Assembly: GCF_902832885.1 (NCBI RefSeq)
Contig: NZ_CADFDK010000002.1
Location: forward strand, 620,001 to 684,000
Length of the DNA stretch: 64,000 nucleotides
Direction of reading: 5' to 3'
Origin: Burkholderia seminalis DSM 23518
GTDB lineage: Bacteria; Pseudomonadota; Gammaproteobacteria; Burkholderiales; Burkholderiaceae
In this document: in pieces, positions 27,117-36,124 of the stretch
How the letters are laid out: every line of letters begins with the position of its first letter
How positions within the stretch are numbered: position 1 is the first letter of the stretch
Made by a program: the position numbers and the translations under genes
Notes under the pieces: model-generated
The model's input: the letters and a program-made list of their open reading frames with translations, nothing else
Told to the model about the DNA's origin: nothing
Databases searched by the model: none

Positions 27117-28034
27117 ATGGAGTTGAGACATCTCCGCTACTTCGTCGCGGTGGCCGAAGAGCGGAATTTCACGCGGGCGGCGGAACGGCTGCACATCGCG
27201 CAGCCGCCGCTGAGCCGGCAGATCCAGCAGCTCGAGGAGGCGCTCGGCGTGCCGCTGTTCGAGCGCAACGCGCGGCCGCTGAAGCTGACCGACGCGGGGC
27301 GCTTCTTCTATTCGCACGCGGTGCAGTTGCTCGCGCAGACGACCGAGCTCGAATCGATGACGAAGCGGGTCGGCAAGATCGAGCGCAGCATGTCGGTCGG
27401 CTTCGTCGGCTCGACGTTGTACGGGATGCTGCCGAAGATCATCCGGCGCTTTCGCAGCGAGTATCCGGCGGTCGAGCTGAGCCTGCACGAGATGTCGACG
27501 ATGGACCAGATCAAGGCGCTGAAGGAAGGGCGCATCGACGTCGGGTTCGGCCGCATCCGCCACGAGGATCCGAGCGTGCGGCGCGTCGTGCTGCGCGAGG
27601 AGCGGATGATCGTCGCGCTGCCGGTCGGCCATGTGCTCGACAGCGCGAAACCCGTGCTGTCGCTGCACGATCTCGTGAACGACACGCTGATCATCTTCCC
27701 GAAGGCGCCGCGCCCGAGTTATGCGGACCAGGTGCTCGCGGCCTTCCACGATCGCGCCTTGCAGCCGCGCAAGATCTACGAGACGCGCGAGCTGCAGATC
27801 GCGCTCGGCCTCGTCGCGATGGGCGAGGGCGTGTCGGTCGTGCCGCACAGCGTGTACGGGCTGAAGCGCGACGACATCAGCTACAAGCCGCTCGACGATC
27901 CGAACCTCGTGTCGCCGATCATCATGAGCATGCGGATGCTCGACGAATCGGAGGACATCCGCGCGATGCAGGCGCTGATCTACCGGCTGTACGACGAAGC
28001 GCAGATGGAGTACCTGCCGCCGCAGCCCGAATGA
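27117..28034 (+). CDS. LysR family regulator (BenM/CatM-like)
   Basis: A 305-residue LysR regulator with the textbook start MELRHLRYFVAVAEERNFTR and HTH residues RAAERLHIAQPPLSRQIQQL. The effector domain has MSVGFVGSTLYGMLP and KALKEGRIDVGFGRI as in BenM/CatM/CatR types that respond to muconate or benzoate. GGGAGA precedes the ATG at 27117. The adjacent hydrolase gene reads the same way 109 bp downstream; the real targets may be elsewhere. Confidence 0.92.
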   Translation: MELRHLRYFVAVAEERNFTRAAERLHIAQPPLSRQIQQLEEALGVPLFERNARPLKLTDAGRFFYSHAVQLLAQTTELESMTKRVGKIERSMSVGFVGSTLYGMLPKIIRRFRSEYPAVELSLHEMSTMDQIKALKEGRIDVGFGRIRHEDPSVRRVVLREERMIVALPVGHVLDSAKPVLSLHDLVNDTLIIFPKAPRPSYADQVLAAFHDRALQPRKIYETRELQIALGLVAMGEGVSVVPHSVYGLKRDDISYKPLDDPNLVSPIIMSMRMLDESEDIRAMQALIYRLYDEAQMEYLPPQPE

Positions 28035-28143
28035 GCGCGCGGGCGGTAGGGGCTTGCTTGACGCGGTGCGCGCCGGCAGGCCACCATGACCCGATTCGAT
28101 GCGGCCGCCGGTGTGCGGCCGCTTTCACGCAGACGACCGACCC

Positions 28144-28941
28144 ATGACCGATATCGTGACCGAGGAGACGACCGTCGGGACGCCGCAAGGGCGTCTCTTC
28201 GCGAAACGCTGGCGTGCGCGTGCGGCGCACGACGCGTCCGCGCCGATCGTGCTGCTGCACGATTCGCTCGGCTGCGTCGATCTGTGGCGCGATTTCCCCG
28301 CACAGCTCGCCCGCGCGACGCAACGCGACGTGATCGCCTACGACCGCCTCGGGTTCGGCCGCTCGGATCGCCATCCGGGGGCGCTCGGCACGACGTTCGT
28401 GCGCGACGAGGCCGACCATGCGTTCCCCGCGGTGCTCGCGCAACTGGGTGTCGATGCGTTCGTCGCGTTCGGGCACAGCGTCGGCGGCGGGATGGCGGTG
28501 GGCTGTGCGGCCGCGCATCCGGAGCGTTGCCGTGCGCTCGTGACGGTCGCCGCACAGGCGTTCGTCGAGGATCGCACGCTCGCCGGCATTCGCGAGGCGG
28601 CGCGGCAGTTCGACGAACCGGGGCAGCTCGACCGGCTCGCGCGCTATCACGGCGACAAGGCCGAATGGGTGCTGCGCGCGTGGGTCGACACGTGGCTGTC
28701 GCCGGCGTTTCGCGACTGGCGTCTCGACGACGAACTGCCGCGCGTGCGATGCGCGACGCTCGCGATTCACGGCGAGGACGACGAATACGGCTCCGACGTG
28801 CATCCGAAGCGGATCGCCGCGCGCGTCGCGGGGCCGTCGTCGTTCCTGTTGCTCGCTCGATGCGGGCACATGCCGCACCGCGAGCGGCCGGACGACGTGC
28901 TGGCCGCCGTCGCGACGCTGCTGCGCGACGCGGGCGCCTGA
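28144..28941 (+). CDS. Alpha/beta hydrolase
   Basis: A 265-residue alpha/beta hydrolase. LLHDSLGCVDLW is the oxyanion region, FGHSVGGGMAVG the nucleophile elbow (Ser), and IHGEDDEYGSDVHP and CGHMPHRERPDD carry the acid and histidine. It is probably an esterase or a C-C bond hydrolase; substrate unknown. The ATG at 28144 gives MTDIVTEETTV. It follows a BenM-like LysR gene. Confidence 0.88.
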   Translation: MTDIVTEETTVGTPQGRLFAKRWRARAAHDASAPIVLLHDSLGCVDLWRDFPAQLARATQRDVIAYDRLGFGRSDRHPGALGTTFVRDEADHAFPAVLAQLGVDAFVAFGHSVGGGMAVGCAAAHPERCRALVTVAAQAFVEDRTLAGIREAARQFDEPGQLDRLARYHGDKAEWVLRAWVDTWLSPAFRDWRLDDELPRVRCATLAIHGEDDEYGSDVHPKRIAARVAGPSSFLLLARCGHMPHRERPDDVLAAVATLLRDAGA

Positions 28942-28978
28942 GCACGCCCGCCCCCGGCGGGCGGGTGCCCGCCGGACG

Positions 28979-29332
28979 TCAGAACGACAACTGGATCGCG
29001 AGATCGATCGCGAGCAGCGCGATCGAGCAGCCGATCCCGAGGATCACGTTCGGCAGCCGGTGCTCGAAGTCGCGATTGTCGCGGCGCATCGCGGCGCCGA
29101 GCAGGAAGATCGCCTCGACGGCGATCTGCAGCCCGACGAACAGCAGCATCAGCAGGTACTCGTAGCCCATCTGCTTGAACGCGGCGAAGTGCATCCCGTG
29201 ATCGCGAATCCACTGGCCGACGCGCAGCAGTTCGTACGCGAACAGCAACGCAGGGAACAGGTAACTGATGAAGTAGGTCGGCGCGGTGGCGTGCCGTAGT
29301 TCGAGGTGGAAGTGCTGATGCGTGGTAGCCAT
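28979..29332 (-). CDS. Small integral membrane protein, unknown function
   Basis: A 117-residue protein with three to four hydrophobic helices: TYFISYLFPALLFAYELL, YLLMLLFVGLQIAVEAIFLL and LPNVILGIGCSIALLAIDLAI (in parts). The His-rich N-terminus MATTHQHFHLELRH is notable. AGGAGGG precedes the ATG at 29332. I do not recognise the family. It faces the alpha/beta hydrolase gene. Confidence 0.75.
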   Translation of the reverse strand: MATTHQHFHLELRHATAPTYFISYLFPALLFAYELLRVGQWIRDHGMHFAAFKQMGYEYLLMLLFVGLQIAVEAIFLLGAAMRRDNRDFEHRLPNVILGIGCSIALLAIDLAIQLSF

Positions 29333-29524
29333 CACAACCCTCCTTGCAACGCATGATTGCGGTCGCGACGGCGGCGCGAGTCCAGGCAGACTACGGGATT
29401 GCCCTATGCACAGTGCGCTACCGTACGACATCAGCATACTGCCGCGCGGGAAATTTGGCATGCGGTGCGTGTGTTCGCCGCAAAAAGGTGTGTACATCGC
29501 ACGACGCGGGTCGGCCGCGGCCCG

Positions 29525-30145
29525 TCAGCGTTTTGCTTCCGCTCCTTTGATGAACAGCTTCGCGACCGACTGAAACTCCCGTTTCAGCGACAACCCCGGC
29601 ACGGTCAGCCAGCGCAGCATCGCCGCGAGATACAGGTGATGGAACCACGTCGCGAGCTGATCGGCCCGCAGCGTGCCGTTCAGTTCACCGGCCTGCTGCG
29701 CGGCGACGATCAGTTGCTGCCACACCCGCGCGATGTCGCTGCCATTTTGTCCCGCGCTTTCCGGTTCGGCCGCACCGATGCTCAGGAGCCGGTGCCGCAG
29801 ATACGCGAGCAGGTACGCGGGATGCCGCTCGCACCACGCGGCCGACGCGTCGAGCACGCAACCGATGCGCGATGCGAAGGTCCTGCGCCGCGCGACGTCG
29901 CGCTGAAGAGGCGCGAGATCGCGCGCGAGTTCGCCTTCGAGCCAGTGCGCGAGCACGGCTTCCTTCGTCGGAAAGTGGTTGTACAGCGTGCGCTTCGCGA
30001 CATCGGCCTCGGCGGCGATCTGCTCCATCGTGACGGCCTCGTAGCCGTGCGCGTCGAACAGGCGCGCGGCGGTGGCGGCGAGATGCGCGAGCATCTGGAT
30101 GCGCTTGCGTGCGCGGCGGCCCGGATCGTCGGTCTGAATCGGCAT
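29525..30145 (-). CDS. TetR family repressor
   Basis: A 206-residue TetR-type regulator. The N-terminal HTH is ARLFDAHGYEAVTMEQIAAEADVAKRTLYNHFPTKEAVL (in parts), and the C-terminal ligand domain is helical. It diverges from the glycosyltransferase gene at 30239. The shared 93-bp gap has a long inverted repeat, so it likely represses itself and the transferase. Confidence 0.92.
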   Translation of the reverse strand: MPIQTDDPGRRARKRIQMLAHLAATAARLFDAHGYEAVTMEQIAAEADVAKRTLYNHFPTKEAVLAHWLEGELARDLAPLQRDVARRRTFASRIGCVLDASAAWCERHPAYLLAYLRHRLLSIGAAEPESAGQNGSDIARVWQQLIVAAQQAGELNGTLRADQLATWFHHLYLAAMLRWLTVPGLSLKREFQSVAKLFIKGAEAKR

Positions 30146-30161
30146 GGCGGGGGATTGGCTG

Positions 30162-30199
30162 AAAATGCACGAATTACATTAGTATACGACGTGCATTTT
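30162..30199. promoter_or_regulatory. Long inverted repeat, candidate TetR operator
   Basis: AAAATGCACG (30162-30171) and CGTGCATTTT (30190-30199) form a perfect 10-bp dyad separated by 18 bases that include GTATAC. It lies between the divergent TetR and glycosyltransferase starts. Confidence 0.65.
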
Positions 30200-30238
30200 T
30201 GTGAATCCACCCCGTTTCCGCCGTGCAAGGAGTCGTGC

Positions 30239-31480
30239 ATGAAGCTCGTCATCGCCACCTATGGCACCGAAGGCGATACGCGCCCGCTCGCGGCGCTTGG
30301 CCGCGCGCTGATGGACGCCGGCCACGATGTCCGGTTGCTCGCGGACGCCGCGACACTCGGGGCGGCCGCGGCGCTCGGCGTGCCGTCGGCGCCGTTGTCC
30401 GGCGAGATCCGCCGCGCGATCGCGCCGCAAGGCGCGCTGGCCGACGCGGTGCGCGGGCGCGGCGGCTTCCACGACACGTCGAAGGCGCTCGCGGCAATCG
30501 CGAATGCGAATACGGCCGCGTGGATGCGCGAAGTCGCGGATGCATCGGACGGCTGCGACGCGCTCCTCGTGTCGGGGCTTGCGTCGTTCGTCGGGCTGTC
30601 GGTCGCCGAATATCGCCGCGTGCCTGTGATCGGCGCCGGCATGATCCCGATCACGCCGACCGCCGGATTCGCGTCGCCGTTCCTGCCGCCGGGGAAGGTG
30701 CCGGGCTGGCTGAATCGTGCGAGCCATCGGTTCGTGAATGCGCTGCTGTGGCAGGCGTTCCGGAACTCGACGAACGCGGCACGCGCCGGCGTGTGCGGGT
30801 TGCCGCCGCGCAAGCATGTGTGGACCGATCATCCGATGCTGTATGGCGTGTCGCCGGCGCTGCTGTCAGGCCCGGCCGACTGGCCGCCGAATGTGTGGGC
30901 ATGCGGGCAATGGCGGGTCGACGGGCGTGCATGGGCGCCGCCGTGCGATCTGTCGGCGTTTCTCGAATCGGGCGTTCCGCCCGTGTACATCGGCTTCGGC
31001 AGCATGGCCGGCTTCGACCGGGCCGCCATGGCCGACGCGCTGCCCCGTGCGCTCGCAGGCCGGCGCGCGCTGTTCTATCCGGGCTGGAGCGGCATCGAGG
31101 CGTCGATGCTGCCGGCACACGTTCGCGTGATCGGCGACACGCCGCACGACTGGCTGTTTCCGCGCGTATCGATGGCGATTCATCATGGCGGGTCGGGCAC
31201 CACGCATTCGGCCGCACGGGCCGGCATTCCGTCGGTCGTCGTGCCGTTTGCGGGCGATCAGTTCTTCTGGGCGGACCGGTTGCAGCGGCTCGGCGTGGCC
31301 GATGCGCCCGTGGCGGGACGGCGCGTGGATGCCGCCGCACTGGCGCGGGCCATTGCGTTCGCCGAACGGAGCGAGACGCAGGCACGCGCGACGGAGCTTG
31401 GCACGCGCATCGCGCAAGAGGACGGTCTGGCGCTGGCCATCAGCGCGATCGAACGATGGGCGCGTGCCGGTGCGCGGTGA
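30239..31480 (+). CDS. GT1-type glycosyltransferase (UDP-sugar:natural product)
   Basis: A 413-residue GT-B glycosyltransferase. The N-terminal KLVIATYGTEGDTRPLAALGRAL and the C-terminal donor site with HHGGSGTTHSAARAGIPSVV and PFAGDQFFWADRLQ are characteristic of UGT/rhamnosyltransferase-like enzymes that glycosylate sterols, antibiotics or lipids. GGAG precedes the ATG at 30239. TetR control suggests inducible detoxification of a hydrophobic compound by glycosylation. Confidence 0.88.
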   Translation: MKLVIATYGTEGDTRPLAALGRALMDAGHDVRLLADAATLGAAAALGVPSAPLSGEIRRAIAPQGALADAVRGRGGFHDTSKALAAIANANTAAWMREVADASDGCDALLVSGLASFVGLSVAEYRRVPVIGAGMIPITPTAGFASPFLPPGKVPGWLNRASHRFVNALLWQAFRNSTNAARAGVCGLPPRKHVWTDHPMLYGVSPALLSGPADWPPNVWACGQWRVDGRAWAPPCDLSAFLESGVPPVYIGFGSMAGFDRAAMADALPRALAGRRALFYPGWSGIEASMLPAHVRVIGDTPHDWLFPRVSMAIHHGGSGTTHSAARAGIPSVVVPFAGDQFFWADRLQRLGVADAPVAGRRVDAAALARAIAFAERSETQARATELGTRIAQEDGLALAISAIERWARAGAR

Positions 31481-31495
31481 ACCCGCGCACCGGCA

Positions 31496-32191
31496 TCAGA
31501 AATGCCCGGTGAACCGGTAACGGCTGCCCGGGTGCCACAGATTGGCGACCGACGCGACCAATCCCTGCGACCACGTGCGCCGATGCAGCATCAGGCATGG
31601 TTCGCGGTCGTCCATCGTCAGGTGGCGGCGCGTTTCGGCGTCGGGCATCGCGGCCTCGATCCGGTACTCGACGCGCTGCAGCGGCGCGACGCGCGTCAGG
31701 TACTGGTTCGGCGTCGTCGTCGTGAAGTCCTGCAGCGCGTATTCCGGCGCGCAGGCCGGATTGACCCAGCGTTCCTCGAGCTGCACGGGCGTGTCGTTCT
31801 CGAAATGCAGCACGCGCGAATGAAAGATCGGGCGGCCGGTATCGAGCTGCAGTTCGTCGGCGAGCTTCGCGTCGGCGACGGCCGCGCCGACCTGCAGCAC
31901 CTGCGCGCGATAACCGTGGCCGCGCGCGGCGACTTCGTCCGAGATGCTGCGGATCGCGACGAGCGTCGATTCGTATTTCGGTGACGCGACATACGTGCCG
32001 GAGCCGCGCGTGCGCGTGAGCACCTGCTCGGCCGTCAGCTCGCGCAGCGCGCGGTTGACGGTCATCCGCGCGACGTTGAATTCGCGCGCAAGCTCGTTCT
32101 CCGACGGCACCTGGTCGCCTTCCGCCCATTCGCCGGCATGGATGCGCGCGAGGATGAAGTCCTTGATTTCCTGATAGATCGGTGTGGTCAT
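31496..32191 (-). CDS. hutC: Histidine utilization repressor HutC (GntR/UTRA)
   Basis: A 231-residue GntR-family repressor. The N-terminal winged helix is IYQEIKDFILARIHAGEWAEG and NELAREFNVARMTVNRALREL, and the C-terminal UTRA domain contains VLHFENDTPVQLEERWVNPA and LWHPGSRYRFTG. This pattern is the HutC one; its effector is urocanate in known cases. It lies downstream of the porin gene. No hut catabolic enzyme is in the window, but a palindrome fitting the known HutC site lies before the argT-hisQMP operon at 34375. Confidence 0.88.
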   Translation of the reverse strand: MTTPIYQEIKDFILARIHAGEWAEGDQVPSENELAREFNVARMTVNRALRELTAEQVLTRTRGSGTYVASPKYESTLVAIRSISDEVAARGHGYRAQVLQVGAAVADAKLADELQLDTGRPIFHSRVLHFENDTPVQLEERWVNPACAPEYALQDFTTTTPNQYLTRVAPLQRVEYRIEAAMPDAETRRHLTMDDREPCLMLHRRTWSQGLVASVANLWHPGSRYRFTGHF

Positions 32192-32373
32192 GGGATCACG
32201 ATTCCAGAGTCGGCAGCGGCCCGCCGCCGAATGCCGATCCGGCGCGCGCCCGGCGCCGAGTGTACCGGTTTCGCGGACGCGCCGGCCCGGATGCCCCGAA
32301 TGATCCCTGTTCGGCCGGCGCGCGTCCATGCGGGATTGCACAGAGCGGCCGGCCCGCGACAGCCGGCGCGCGG

Positions 32374-33501
32374 TCAGAACCGATGCCGGATGCCGACCGT
32401 CGCGACGACCTGCGTATTCGTCGATGAAGCCGCGAGCCCCGTCACGTTCGCGAACCCGAGCGTCGCGCCCGACGGCACGCCGAACTGGTGCTGGTACACG
32501 GTTTCCGCATACACGTCGGTGCGCTTGCTCAGCGCGTAATCGGCCATCAGCGTCACCTGGTGCCATTTCGGCCGGTGGCTGCCGGCCGCGTCGTCGTAGC
32601 GGCCGTCGGTGAACGTATAGGCGCCCGCGAGCGAGACGGCCGGCGTCAGCGCATAACGCGCGTTGACCTCGTAGTTGTCGAACCGCAGCGCATTCAGTGC
32701 ACCGGGCAGCGACGACGCGGCCGTTTCGTCGAACATCGAATGCGTCCACAGCGCGCCAACCGTCAGCCGGTCGAACGCGTAGCTGCCGCCGGCGCCCATC
32801 ACGCGCTGGCGCACGGCCGGGAAGTTCGCGCCGTCGTTGGTCGACAGCGCGCCGCTCGCCGTCAGCCCGCCGCGATCGAGCTGCAGGTAAGCGGCGCCGA
32901 GGCTGACCGGCCCGTTCGCATACGACATGCCCGCGCTGTACGCGCGGTTGTTCGCGAAGCCGCCCGCCGCGTTGCTGAACCCGTACAGGCCGCCGAACTG
33001 CCAGCCCGCGAGCGTCGGGCTCGTGTATTTCACCGCGTTGTCGATGTAGAACGAATCGTCGATGTTGTCGTTGTCGAACGGGTGCGACGCGAGGTTGTTG
33101 CCGTCGCCGTTGTTGGCCATCGCGAGCGGGCCGAGATAGTCGACCACGGCGTCGTACTGGCGGCCGAGCGTCAGCGCGCCGTATCGGTCGCTCTGCAGGC
33201 CGACGTACGCGCGGCGCCCGAACATCGTGTTCTTGTAGGACTGCGTGCCGTTGTTCAGGTTGAAGCCGTTCTCGAGGCGGAACAGCGCATGCAGGCCGCC
33301 GCCGAGATCCTCGTTGCCGCTCAGGCCGAAGACCGTGTTCGACAGCAGGCCGCTGCCTTGCTGCCACGCGCTTTTGCCCGACTGGTTGTTCGTATAGGCG
33401 ATACCGGCATCCAGCATCCCGTAGAGCGTGACGCTGCCTTGCGCATGCGCGGCGGCGCCGAAGAACGCGAGGGAGAGGGTGCCGACGACTGCTTTTTTCA
33501 T
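32374..33501 (-). CDS. General porin of the OpcP/Gram-negative porin family
   Basis: A 375-residue outer-membrane porin with signal peptide ending at AAAHA-QGS. The mature protein starts QGSVTLYGMLDAGIAYTNN and shows repeating amphipathic strands. The conserved loop motif RRAYVGLQSDRYGALTLGRQY and the C-terminal phenylalanine in GIRHRF are as expected for a 16-strand trimeric porin. It is upstream of hutC on the same strand (182-bp gap) and near the HisJQMP-like operon, so it may supply amino acids to it. Confidence 0.93.
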   Translation of the reverse strand: MKKAVVGTLSLAFFGAAAHAQGSVTLYGMLDAGIAYTNNQSGKSAWQQGSGLLSNTVFGLSGNEDLGGGLHALFRLENGFNLNNGTQSYKNTMFGRRAYVGLQSDRYGALTLGRQYDAVVDYLGPLAMANNGDGNNLASHPFDNDNIDDSFYIDNAVKYTSPTLAGWQFGGLYGFSNAAGGFANNRAYSAGMSYANGPVSLGAAYLQLDRGGLTASGALSTNDGANFPAVRQRVMGAGGSYAFDRLTVGALWTHSMFDETAASSLPGALNALRFDNYEVNARYALTPAVSLAGAYTFTDGRYDDAAGSHRPKWHQVTLMADYALSKRTDVYAETVYQHQFGVPSGATLGFANVTGLAASSTNTQVVATVGIRHRF

Positions 33502-33623
33502 TGAGTGTGCTTCCTGGAAAGGCCCGTCGAGACGGGAACGACGATTCGCCGCGCGGATCCGCGCGTTCGAATCGATGAAAGGGGGAGCGCGTGACGCGAG
33601 TCACGCGCGGCGGCGAACGCCGG

Positions 33624-33938
33624 TTAGTGCTGCAACAGGCGGATCGTGCCGAACTCGGCGGCCGGCAGTTCGCGCAGGATCGACAGGATGGCCGGCGACG
33701 CCTGCGATCGCGCGACTTCGAACTCGATGCACGCGCGCCCGGTGCGGCGGTCGATCACGGCCGTATAGAAATTGAGCGCGGCGCCGACGGCCCGATGCAG
33801 CCGGCGCCGCACGGCCGCGAGGTTGTCCGATTCGACGCGGATCGACAGCAGCACGAGGTCGTCGTCGGGACACGTGCGCCGCGAACGCACGGGCAGCAGA
33901 TCGTGTGAAGCGGCGGATTCGGTTCTGGTCGGTTTCAT
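33624..33938 (-). CDS. Small hypothetical protein, ACT-like
   Basis: A 104-residue protein. VLLSIRVESDNLAAVRRRLHRAVGAALNFYTAVIDRRTG followed by ACIEFEV fits a beta-alpha-beta-beta ACT-like domain, though this is inferred by eye. No cofactor motif is visible. It stands alone upstream of the porin gene on the same strand, and the annotation is moderately sure. Confidence 0.55.
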   Translation of the reverse strand: MKPTRTESAASHDLLPVRSRRTCPDDDLVLLSIRVESDNLAAVRRRLHRAVGAALNFYTAVIDRRTGRACIEFEVARSQASPAILSILRELPAAEFGTIRLLQH

Positions 33939-34487
33939 GCATGCATCCCCGGGTCGCCTCGTGCCGTGCAGCGTGGCGATCTCGTCTTTGACATGACGCC
34001 CATTCTAGGAATCGCGGTGACGATACGGTGTATAGACTCGCGCCGGGCCTGAAAAGAACGCATAAAAACGGCATTGGCCGGCCCCGGATCGATCCCCGCG
34101 ATGCGTCGACGCGCCCCGCCCTCGGCCGTGGCACCCGTTGACGGAGCTGCTGTCCGGTTACCGGCTGGTCGGGTTGGGAAGCGGACGGCATGCGGCACGA
34201 GGTCTAGACAGGTTTCGCGCGGCTCCAGGCGGGGCAGTCTGCCGCGAGAAAGCCTTCATTCAACATCGTGTAATCGTTAATTAATTGAAAGTTAAGGAAA
34301 ATTCCGGACCACGACCATAATCGGCCGACAATTAGAGATAAACACGGATTGCTGGCACCCTCCCGAAAAAGGCAAAGTTGTATGTACAACTTGGAGCGTC
34401 GCCGAAAGGGGCGATATCCGGGTTGGAAGGGTTCGCGGCGGGCAGTCCGGCCGGAACCCGGCCCAGTTCGCCTTTGACAGGAACACG
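33939..34487. other. 549-bp regulatory interval before argT
   Basis: It contains an AT-rich patch near 34270-34310 and the HutC-type palindrome at 34375-34392, about 96 bp before argT. No gene is convincing. Confidence 0.5.
34375..34392. promoter_or_regulatory. Perfect palindrome matching a HutC operator
   Basis: AAGTTGTA-TG-TACAACTT is a perfect 8-bp inverted repeat with the TGTA-N2-TACA core reported for HutC binding in Pseudomonas. It lies about 96 bp upstream of argT, and hutC itself is 2.2 kb away. Confidence 0.65.
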
Positions 34488-35261
34488 ATGAAGAAACTCG
34501 CGCTCAGTATTGCCCTTGCCTGCATCGCGGTCGGTGCTCACGCCAAGGATTGGTCGACGATCCGGTTCGGCGTCGACGCCAGCTACCCGCCGTTCGAATC
34601 GAAGGATGCAAGCGGCAAGGTCGTCGGCTTCGACGTCGATCTCGGCAACGAGATCTGCGCCCGCCTGAAGGCGAAATGCGTATGGATCGAGAACGACTTC
34701 GACGGGATGATCCCGGCGCTGAAGGCGAAGAAATTCGACGGCGTGCTGTCGTCGATGTCGATGACGCCGGCGCGCGCCGAGCAGATCGCGTTCTCCGACA
34801 AGCTGTTCAACACGCCGACGCGCCTCGTCGCGAGGAAGGGCGCGAATCTGCAGCCGACGGCCGAATCGCTGAAGGGCAAGTCGGTCGGCGTCGAGCAGGG
34901 CACGATCCAGGAAACCTATGCGAAGGCCTACTGGGCACCGAAGGGCGTGCAGGTCGTGCCGTACCAGAACCAGGACGGCGTGTACCAGGACCTGATGTCG
35001 GGCCGTCTCGACGCGGCGCTGCAGGACGCGGTGCAGGCGGACATCGGCCTCCTGAAGACGCCGCGCGGCGCGAACTTCGCATTCGCCGGCAAGGACATCG
35101 ACGATCCGAAGACGCTCGGCAACGGCGCCGGCATCGGCCTGCGCAAGGACGACGCCGACCTGAAGGCGAAGATCGACCATGCGATCGCCGACATCATCAA
35201 GGACGGCACGTACAGGAAGCTCGAGAAGAAGTACTTCGCGTTCGACGTCTACGGCGGCTGA
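34488..35261 (+). CDS. argT: Lysine/arginine/ornithine/histidine ABC transporter binding protein
   Basis: A 257-residue periplasmic amino-acid binding protein close in layout to ArgT/HisJ. The signal peptide ends at VGAHA-KDW. Family hallmarks are IRFGVDASYPPFESKDASG, GFDVDLGNEICARL and FSDKLFNTPTRL. The C-terminus KKYFAFDVYGG matches E. coli ArgT closely. It feeds the HisQ-HisM-HisP complex encoded downstream. Candidate HutC control is discussed at 34375. Confidence 0.92.
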   Translation: MKKLALSIALACIAVGAHAKDWSTIRFGVDASYPPFESKDASGKVVGFDVDLGNEICARLKAKCVWIENDFDGMIPALKAKKFDGVLSSMSMTPARAEQIAFSDKLFNTPTRLVARKGANLQPTAESLKGKSVGVEQGTIQETYAKAYWAPKGVQVVPYQNQDGVYQDLMSGRLDAALQDAVQADIGLLKTPRGANFAFAGKDIDDPKTLGNGAGIGLRKDDADLKAKIDHAIADIIKDGTYRKLEKKYFAFDVYGG

Positions 35262-35392
35262 ACGTCCATGCGGCGCGCATCGGTTGTGGCGCGCCGCGTT
35301 AGTGACCGGGTGCAACCCGCTTCACGCGATGCGTCCGACTTGATGAGCAGCGTGCATCAGGTTGTGCGCAGATATCGTTTGATGCACGGCTA

Positions 35393-36124
35393 ATGGCTAT
35401 TGACAATCCAGCCACCTCGCTCTGGACCCCACATATGATCTTCCAAGGATTTGGCCCGCTGCTGTGGGCCGGCACGGTCGAGACCGTGAAGCTCGCGGTG
35501 CTGTCGCTCGCCGCGTCGCTCGTGCTGGGCCTCATCGGCGCGAGCGCGAAACTGTCGACGAACCGCATGCTCAAGTCGATCGGCACCTTCTACACGACGC
35601 TGATCCGCGCGGTGCCGGACCTCGTGCTGATGCTACTGCTGTTCTACGGGATCCAGATCCTGCTGAACAACTTCACCGACATGCTTGGCTGGGACCAGAT
35701 CGACATCGACCCGTTCGTGGCGGGCGTCATCACGCTCGGCTTCATCTACGGCGCGTACTTCACCGAGACGTTTCGCGGCGCGTTCCTCGCGGTGCCGCGC
35801 GGCCAGCTCGAAGCCGGCTTCGCGTACGGGATGAGCGGCTGGCGCGTGTTCCATCGCATCCTGTTTCCGCAAATGATGCGCTTCGCGCTGCCCGGCATCG
35901 GCAACAACTGGCAGGTGCTCGTCAAGGCGACCGCGCTCGTGTCGATCATCGGCCTGGCCGACGTCGTGAAGGCGTCACAGGACGCGGGCAAGAGCACGCT
36001 CGATTTCTTCTTCTTCACGCTGGCTGCGGGCGCGATCTACCTCGCGATCACGACGGTGTCGAACGTCGTGCTGCATCACCTCGAGAAGCGTTATTCCGTC
36101 GGTGTCCGGAGGCTCGCACTGTGA
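35393..36124 (+). CDS. hisQ: ABC transporter permease HisQ
   Basis: A 243-residue inner-membrane permease with about five helices and the coupling-loop EAA motif GQLEAGFAYGMSGWRVFHRI followed by LFPQMMRFALPGIGNNWQV (in parts). QIDIDPFVAGVITLGFIYGAYFTETFRGAF is near-identical to E. coli HisQ. The ATG at 35393 is the longer start; the ATG at 35435 would give a 229-residue protein beginning MIFQGFGPLL, matching the E. coli start better. It overlaps the next gene by four bases. Confidence 0.93.
   Translation: MAIDNPATSLWTPHMIFQGFGPLLWAGTVETVKLAVLSLAASLVLGLIGASAKLSTNRMLKSIGTFYTTLIRAVPDLVLMLLLFYGIQILLNNFTDMLGWDQIDIDPFVAGVITLGFIYGAYFTETFRGAFLAVPRGQLEAGFAYGMSGWRVFHRILFPQMMRFALPGIGNNWQVLVKATALVSIIGLADVVKASQDAGKSTLDFFFFTLAAGAIYLAITTVSNVVLHHLEKRYSVGVRRLAL

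Noticed and set aside
34353-34370. Sigma54-like TGGCAC element before argT
   Set aside because: The -12 GC is not at the required ten-base spacing; the bases there are AA.
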